A stretch of 15,816 nucleotides of DNA. Source: Gamarada debralockiae. Its lineage: Eukaryota > Ascomycota > Leotiomycetes > Helotiales > Hyphodiscaceae. The DNA is taken from NCBI GenBank assembly GCA_002803225.1, contig NXFV01000685.1:1-15816 (forward strand), read 5' to 3'. Under the pieces are notes generated by a model. That model was not told the DNA's origin and searched no databases. It was given only the letters and a program-made list of their open reading frames with translations. Both the position numbers and the translations under genes were made by a program. Shown here piece after piece: positions 9,082 through 15,816 of the stretch (its first letter is position 1; the number at the start of each line of letters is the position of its first letter).

Positions 9082-12000
9082 TCAGACCCTCTCTTCAATC
9101 TTGGTGAAATCCAATCCTTCATGAATCACGGTATCAATCTTCGAAGCACCCATCAATCCCTCTCCCATACCAAACAAACTCCTCAGCGAATTTCAATATC
9201 AATTCTCGCAACCCCCGTCAACTCCGTAACGAAATCTGCCCCATGACCATAATAAACACTCTCAGATCTGTGGAAGGTCTGTAGACGAGTCTGCCAGCTT
9301 GAGCCAAGATCGCCTCGTCAAGAGAACTTCGTGAGGCATCCTTAACCTCCGAGTCTTGCAAATCATCCATGAGTATATCGCCATCCGCATCATAGTCGAT
9401 GATATACTGGCCGCAATGAACACGATGGCGTCGTTCTCTCGTGGTAAAGACCGTTGAGGTTGAGATGGTGAAAGAGGATGTAGCATCGAATGATTCTGTG
9501 TGGAGAGGTAAAGGAGGGACGAGGACATCCGGAGACGACGATGAAGACGGAGTATCACTCATCTCAACATCAATTGATTCTGGCTCGAGGGGCAGAGAAG
9601 GACAAGAACATCAGGAGATGAAAATGAAGATGGAGACGGTGCATCGCACATCTCAACATTTCCTTCCCCATCCAACTCTCTAATAGTACCATCTCTCGCA
9701 ACCAATCTCTCCGTAACAGAGCCACTGAATTTCCCATCATCCATCTGCCATACCCTAGCCACGCCCTCGCTGCTAAATGCCCTGATCGTCACTCTCAGGC
9801 CAGAATCGATACTAAAATCAACCAAGCCTGGAAATGTGCCAATTTCTAGACCTTTGATTTTCACAGGCCAAGCACTTCGAGGTAGGATGCTGGGCACATA
9901 ATCTTGGGAATAATTAAGCCATTCTTGTAATCCATCGTCAGGCCACCAGTTCATCCATTCAAGATTCTTAGTCTGGCAACTGGTGCCGGACTTAAGCCAT
10001 GAGCCCTTGACCATTGTTTGACAGCTCTGGTTGTTGGTGGCAAAGACGTCGCCTGGAACCGAGAAGAACCAGACACGCTGCTCTGTGTCACCCCCAAACG
10101 CAGCGACGACCCTGGCACCGAAATCCAGGTCCGATCACTAGCATATGCAACTAGACTGCCTTCTTTGGGCCTTAGAACCAGATCTTGCGTAACAATTTGG
10201 TAGGTCCATCAACAGGAGCATCACTTCCCAGGCATAACAGCCCTGTACTTGGGTCCGTGAATAGAATATGGTAATCATCGCTGAGTGGAATGGCGCGGTA
10301 ATGATTAGAGTAGTCTATCCTGCCACTTAAACCTCTTGTGCGAACCTCGTTTCTCAATCTCGAAATCATGTGTTGAGTTTGACTTGCAACTTCATCATCC
10401 ATTATGCCTGCTCCCCAGCCCAAACGTTCCCAGAAAGGTCTGTTCTTTGTTCTTCCTCCAAACACTCTCTCACTAATAGCTGCCCGCTCTCTAGCTCTGG
10501 CGACACTGCTGATCAGTCTCAATTTCTTCGCTGAATCAACGCTTCGTCTTTGGTGGGAGGAAGAATAGGTAGTCACTTGGAACAGTGGGAGGGAACCATC
10601 TATTCAGACCTTGGCATGTCAAAGCGTCAACCCAGTAGAGCTCAATACCAGCAGAGCATCCAAAGGCGACGTTGCAGCGTTGCGGGCAAATAGCCACGGA
10701 ACGAGGCGGATCATCGTCGGAACAGAGATTTCGATACAATGAGCGAGGGCCACTCTCGATTGGCATAGGCTTAATGTCTGATTCTCTCTCTGCACGAGGC
10801 GGTAGCATGCTTTGTAATCGGCTTCCCGGGCTAAGGACATTTGCTCTGGGAAGAGTAGGATGCCGTGAGCTTGGTCCTTCCGTTCGTATGGTTTCGGGGG
10901 AGTCAGCGTTGTACATATCATGCCAACATGATTCATCAGGGGCGGGGCCACTGCCTCGAGGTGGAGGGACAGCAATGCCAGGGAATACGAAGGGCGACTC
11001 ACTCGAAGGGCGAGTCGAATCTTGATTAGAGCTAGAACTATTCAACGTAACACAATCAAGAAAGGAAGCACCCCGACAGTGATTGCTTTCCATTTCGCGG
11101 GTGTTGCTTGAAGAACCCACACACTCTGGCTTGCTGAACTCAGAACAATCTGGCCGATTGACCGAATACGACGACGCAGTGATGTTGCTTGGGCTAATGT
11201 CGCAGACCAGGCCCATCCGACGATCCAGAAGAACAGCGATAGCATAACGATGAGAAGACGTATCCATACTGCATGCCAATACCCTTCGAGGACAAAGAAT
11301 ACTTGTCACAGAACGCAGAGATCCTGGGCTACTCGAAGCACCGCCGGCCCCTAACGGGCTGTATGTTTCGTTGAGTTCGTAAATGTATATCAAACAACCG
11401 CTGGCAACCATGAGGAATCTCCCGCAACGGCTGACAGTGAAAACAGTTCCTGAAGAGTTCAGACCAGGGTAGTAAACCGCAACATTGGTGAAGTCGGTAG
11501 TGGAGATATGCACGAATGCTGATTTATTGGAAGGAATAGTAGATTTGCCTTTATCATTACCAAGTCCATTACCTGTCCAATGGGTGCCAAGGGCGCACTC
11601 TCGAGAAATACGCTTATTCATTTGCCACTCTTCATTGACAGTGTCTTACTCATCAAGAGTGTGATTCGATCTTATGCTTCGTGGAATACTGGACGACCAG
11701 CCACGGTGTCTCAACATAGTCTCCAGGACTGACCACTCGAGACTGTTGATAAACCATGATCGACAGGTATGTCTCGCAGCATTGAAATCTGCGGGATGAA
11801 GGCTGTAGAAAATTGCTGAATGACTTCGGTAGGGAGCCCAGAAACAAGTGATAGTGGAGGCTGTGGAACGTTCTGCTGATTGACGCGCGAAGCTTCAGCC
11901 TTCCGCTGCGAAGAAGAACTGAAATAAAGGTCTTCCGAGGTGGCCGATGCCTGGTTGGACTCCGGACAAAACCTCGGACAGAAGAGTTGGTGCGGGGGAA

Positions 12001-12905
12001 TGAAGCCGGCAACGGTTGAAGACAGTAGTGAGAGTGTGATCCGGTTTTCGATGGCGACGTCGCCAGTGCGGATACTGGAGGTCGCTTTGGCGCGCGGGCG
12101 GAGCAGCTCAGCCATTGATGCATCGCCAGGAGAGCTAAGAATCTCAGAGAAACTGCTACACATTGATAGGTGTGGGCAAGTCTCCAGCATGTTATAATCG
12201 AAGACGGCACGAGGATCTGAAGGATCTTCCAAAAAGGTGCGACTTCGACTTGGGCGTTTCAAAATTGGCCAAGCATCCAATTCTATCGTAATATCGTCCC
12301 TTCGAAGTTGAGATTCCACACGCACAAGTGGGTTGGGATACCTGGGACCTTTTCAAAACTCCTGTCCCGCTCGACCTCTTTGCCTTTGCCCTTATCGATG
12401 ACCTTGGTATTAAGCCATTCCGCCGACACCGTATCTCTAAGTTCCTCAGTAAAGTGGCAGCTCGCTATCGGTGGGCGATTCGTAGATTGTCGTCCAGTTT
12501 CGTCTGGGAGTGAGGCGGATCCACCATCCGTGAATAGAAATATCGAGATCTCCTAGCGGACTGCAGAAAGGCACCGTATACATAGTGTGCTGTGTCAATT
12601 AATTTCAGTGGTTTCTTCCGAATTCATGGTGGAAACCTACTAGTTTCATCTGCCAGAGACAGCGTTCGATGTGACCTGTCAACAATTGAAGGACGGGGAG
12701 CATTCCCAAGGGTCATAACGTGCTTCGAACTCGATTCGAATATGGATGCCACCGGTGACGAAGAGGAGTTTTGGGATGAAGCAGCAGGGTCGGTTTCAGA
12801 ATCTGCAACACCCCTCGAGAGGAAGATTTGAGAAGACGTGGTATCGACGGCCTCCTGCGCGGAGGCTGATTCGAAAGTGGTTGAAAGGTATGACGAGATG
12901 GGCAT
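9082..12905 (-). pseudogene. Decayed WD40/beta-propeller-like conserved fungal protein gene
   Basis: Relic of a large hypothetical ascomycete protein, sometimes annotated as WD40- or F-box-like. Family text is spread over several frames on one strand: a Ser-rich N-terminus (MPISSYLSTTFESA, from the ATG at 12905), RITLSLLSSTVAGFIPP, INSLEWSVLETMLRHRGW, SRCGRFLMVASG...YIYELN, PRSVAICPQRCNVAFGCSAG, IELYWVDALTCQGLNRWF, VDSAKKLRLISS, GPTKLLRKIWF, LDFGARVVAAFGGD, VWFFSVPGDVF and DFVTELTGVARIDIEIR. I found about seven frame breaks (near 12330, 11762, 10545, 10158, 10130, 9600 and 9265) and in-frame stops at 11646-11648 and 10172-10174, both TAA where CAA would restore the frame. An intron near 12640-12560 followed by a TAG is less sure. 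The frame ends at TGA 9183-9185. Protein-like text in another frame (SLRSLFGMGEGLMGASKID) continues to 9082, so the original C-terminus may be there. The longest open stretch is 361 codons (11621-10536); it starts at an internal Met and is not a real start. Confidence 0.8.
9482..9654 (-). repeat. Degenerate tandem duplication inside the pseudogene
   Basis: Two adjacent units (9654-9566 and 9565-9482, about 89 and 84 bp) encode related peptides: EMCDAPSPSSFSSPDVLV then, in another frame, PSLPLEPESIDV; and EMSDTPSSSSSPDVLVPPLP then LHTESFDA. Unit one needs one extra base near 9600 to read like unit two, which locates one of the frameshifts. Confidence 0.7.
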
Positions 12906-13249
12906 GGTAGATTATTCCGTCTGCGAGGAGTGTGTTGCTAATGATCAATCTAGGAAGTAAGGATGTTCTGTCGCACTGCAACTATGTGCAGTGAGAGAGA
13001 GGAAGTAATGTTATTGAACAGGTCCTGAAAGGCCACAAAAATGAAAATCAATTGAAGGTCAAACACGGGAAACGAGATACCCGGTGTTTTGTTAAGAAAA
13101 GCCAATCCAAAGAAGGAACCATTAGGTGTCCGTGCTATTCCAAAAGTTTATTCCCAATCCAATGAGGAAAGAGCCAGACTGTACCAATCGTTATGCAGCT
13201 CCGTGATAACGCCATCAAATTCGTCGAATAGAATATATCATAAGAAGGG
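12906..13249. other. Gene-free stretch between channel gene and pseudogene
   Basis: About 340 bp downstream of the channel stop codon and upstream of the pseudogene start, both on the minus strand. It should hold the channel's 3' UTR and the old pseudogene promoter. No gene, RNA or clear repeat seen. Confidence 0.5.
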
Positions 13250-15759
13250 TTATACATTCGAGTCGCCATTGTCTCTCCAGATGTGGGTATCACCCAGACT
13301 CACGGAGCTTGCGGCACTGTCTTCATGTTGCGCTTGCGATGGAACCGCCGAGTCGCCATTGGATTCGGGCTCGGATCCTTTGTTGATCCATACCTTCTCC
13401 AACCTGTCAAATGTTAGTTGAAGCTCAGATATTCCTGTTGGATGAACATACGGCTTCACAAGATTTGGGTTTATGAACTTCAAGCCCTTCTCTCTTGTTT
13501 CATCAATCGTTGAACTTCTGCGACGATGGAATCCAGGTTGCCGGTCAGAACTGACGTCTTCGCCAATCAGGTTGATGTCTGCACTACTCTCTCGTCGAAT
13601 ACTTCTAAGAGCGATGAACTTCGTGAGAGGCTCATATGTTCGCCTGAAGTAGTAACTGTACCATATTGTAAACGGTATCAGCGGTACGACGAGTGCCGCT
13701 GCGGTGAATTGCTTTTCCAAGGCGATCACGCCAGCCATCAACAGCTGGAACACTCCCATCCCAACCATGACTCGGTAGCATATCATCAGCCACGCTCCTC
13801 CAGTTGCGTGCTGGGGATGATCCATTGCGTAGAGCAGTTGATACTTGTAAGTATAATAACCAAAGACAAAGTATATCAGCCCAAAGAATAACACCATATA
13901 TCCGGCAGGCAAGATGCTGTACACCATGCAAAGAATGAAGACCAGGATTGCCGACGGAAGGTAGAAGCCGTACTTGAAGACTGGAGGCTGGACGAGTTCT
14001 GCGTAGTCTCTAGGCGTCTTGGAACCCAACAGCATGATTGGATACAGGGAGACGCTGCCAAACTCCAAGAGCCTGAAAGGGAACAACCCGACGCTTTGCA
14101 AAAGAATGAAGTTGGTGTAGAACGTCCCAAGCCCTTTGACAGATGTAGCCAACCGATAGGCCAGCTTTGTCGTATCCCTCAAAGTGTCCTTGAGAACGGG
14201 TAGGAAGTTGCTCGCAGTTCCGAAAATCGTAAAGACGAGAAACACGTTGAAGAACATAAAGAAGAAATTTTTCGATATCACAGAGAGTTCGACGTCGCCC
14301 TGAGAGATCATCCCTTGCAGGTTGGCCAGATAGTCGTAGAAGAACGGAACAGCCACGTTAAGCAAGGACACGACAAGGGTAGGCAGTCCGGTCTGTACCA
14401 ATGCTTTGAGGATTTCATGGCTCCCAAGCACATCCGCAAGCTGAGGCCAGACTTGCCTGATGGTGCAAAGATTCACCAGTCCTGCAAGTGTGATGACCGG
14501 TATTAGCCAGAAAATCGTAAGCACCAGTATGAATATTGTGATGATCCAAGAACGAACCATCCGACGAGATCGAGAAATATAAGTGTTCTGCCACACAATG
14601 TCCGTCGGGGCTGGTGCCAATTTTGCCAATAACTGACCCGGTGATGGATCAAGTAGTGCCTGAACAGCCATCTGGCATGCCGGAATCGAATCCATAGTAA
14701 CAAATGCAAGTGGAGTTGCCTTGTATTCCTTCCTTCTGGCTTCGGCTATTTTTTCGTCCAGCTTGCGAAGTTTCTCTTCAAAGTAATCGATGGCGTCAAC
14801 CTTTCTACTTTGCAAGTTCAAGAATCCATACCATAATCGAGTGGTGGGACGCGGCTTCTCGTATGCAGTGATGTGGCTTTCTCCAAGAAGATTGTCGTCT
14901 TCTTCTGCGTCCACTTCTTCATTAGCATCCTCAATACCTGGATGTGAAGGCTGGGTGGCAGAGCGCGGTTTGACTGTTCTTGACTTCCGACGCCCCAGAT
15001 GTACCGTCCAAGCTTCCTCAAGCTTCCGAAGGACATACATCCGCTCATCCATCAGGTCGTCAAGCTTCTTCCAGTTGCGAACAATTGTAACACTGTCCAC
15101 CTTCCCAATCTCAAGTTTCTCTAAGAATTCTGTGATTTTCTCTTCCGATCTGAGCTCTTCTGGTATACCAGAGAGTTTTATAGTTCGATCAGTAATTGTG
15201 GACTGGCTGCCGAGATAATCTTGCCGTACTTTAATGACCCGGAGAGTCTCGTCTCGCATAAAGTAGAATATGAGAGCAGTGAAGATCCAGGTGAAGACAA
15301 GATATGCCCAGAGATAGCTGTTTTTCGGGAGCTTGGTGCCTTTCTCGATGCCGATATCACTTTGCCAGTCATTCAACCCGAAAGCGATCTGCTGAAATGT
15401 GACCGAAGGATGGCGTGGGTCGGTGCCATTCCCAAGGGTGGGTAGGTAGGCAAATTTCTTGTTGACCGGAACGAGGACCGCGCAAGTGAGGAGGAACATG
15501 ACACCGAAGAGCTTGATCGACATTTTGAAGAACGATAGGAACTATCTAGTGTAAGTATACGTGATAGATCGTACTTTGTTACTCGCAGACTCACAACATA
15601 GGCATCGAGGCCTGCAGAGTCCAGGACTTGTTGCTCCGTCACCCTGTACAACACTGGCATCCATCCAAAGAACGTGTCGGGGAGCTCAGGGAGTAATACG
15701 GCTTCGTCGCTCTGCCGCTTGCGCGCTGCATATAAACCTTTCCATCTTGGCCGAAGGAA
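13250..15759 (-). CDS. CSC1/OSCA-type calcium-permeable channel (TMEM63/PHM7 family), 5' partial
   Basis: Membrane cation channel of the osmosensitive/mechanosensitive OSCA/TMEM63/CSC1 family (DUF221, PHM7 cytosolic domain). Two exons are visible: 15759-15595 and 15541-13250, separated by a 53-nt GT-AG intron (15542-15594, phase 0) whose removal gives GLDAYVFLSFFKMSIKLFGV. The first visible exon opens FLRPRWKGLYAARKR after an intron acceptor (CTGAC, then TAG at 15762-15760), so the N-terminal membrane segment and start codon lie outside the window. At least 818 residues. Counting from the Met at 15523: membrane segments at about 2-20 and 70-90, a large cytosolic domain at about 95-325 with an acidic insert (EDANEEVDAEEDDN near 198-211), then a multi-pass 7TM-like region at about 325-630 and a charged Ser-rich tail ending at WRDNGDSNV. 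No stop or frameshift is seen over more than 2.4 kb, so it looks functional. Confidence 0.93.
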
Positions 15760-15816
15760 CTACGACAGTCAGTAGTCTGCAATGGCGTGAAATGATGTTG
15801 GGGGGGGGGGGGGGGA
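15760..15816 (-). other. Partial intron of the channel gene with a 16-base homopolymer at the window end
   Basis: On the minus strand this holds the 3' part of an intron: CTACTGACTGTCGTAG just before the exon at 15759. At 15800-15815 there are 16 consecutive G (C on the gene strand). Such a run inside a fungal intron at a sequence end may mark an assembly break or sequencing artefact. Confidence 0.5.

Noticed and set aside
10536..11621. 361-codon open frame as a stand-alone gene
   Set aside because: Family-like sequence continues in frame upstream of its first Met through a stop codon, and downstream in another frame, so it is a fragment of a broken gene.

Overview
The window looks like nuclear DNA of a filamentous ascomycete (Pezizomycotina, perhaps Leotiomycetes; the class is a guess). 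Genes are split by short GT-AG introns, mostly 49-65 nt. The families are typical of moulds: a Zn(II)2Cys6 regulator, an aldo/keto reductase, a FAD monooxygenase relic and a CSC1/OSCA channel. AT-rich stretches resemble decayed repeats.

Layout: 1-700 is AT-rich with no readable gene. At 981-2714 (+) is an intact four-exon Zn2Cys6 transcription factor. Tail to tail with it, 142 bp away, is an intact three-exon aldo/keto reductase (2857-4167, -). About 1.2 kb without a recognisable gene follows. At 5526-6005 lies a 480-bp miniature inverted-repeat element whose termini begin CAGTGGGTGCA, close to the impala/mimp (Tc1/mariner) terminus known from Fusarium. It appears to sit inside a small plus-strand reading frame and abuts the decayed 3' end of a FAD monooxygenase pseudogene (about 6225-7247, -).

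An intact two-exon gene for a 192-residue Arg/Ser-rich low-complexity protein (7922-8565, -) follows. Next is a large pseudogene (about 9082-12905, -) of a conserved fungal WD40/beta-propeller-like protein, broken by about seven frameshifts and at least two stop codons. The right end holds most of a CSC1/OSCA (TMEM63/PHM7-type) cation channel gene (13250-15759, -). Its 5' exon(s) lie beyond the window, which ends in a 16-base G run.

No single pathway links these genes. The regulator, the reductase and the broken monooxygenase could be remnants of a small metabolic locus, but that is inference. The clearest signal is genome decay: one disrupted small frame and two heavily broken genes close to a miniature transposon, interspersed with intact genes. 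I did not find convincing evidence for an undescribed biological system.
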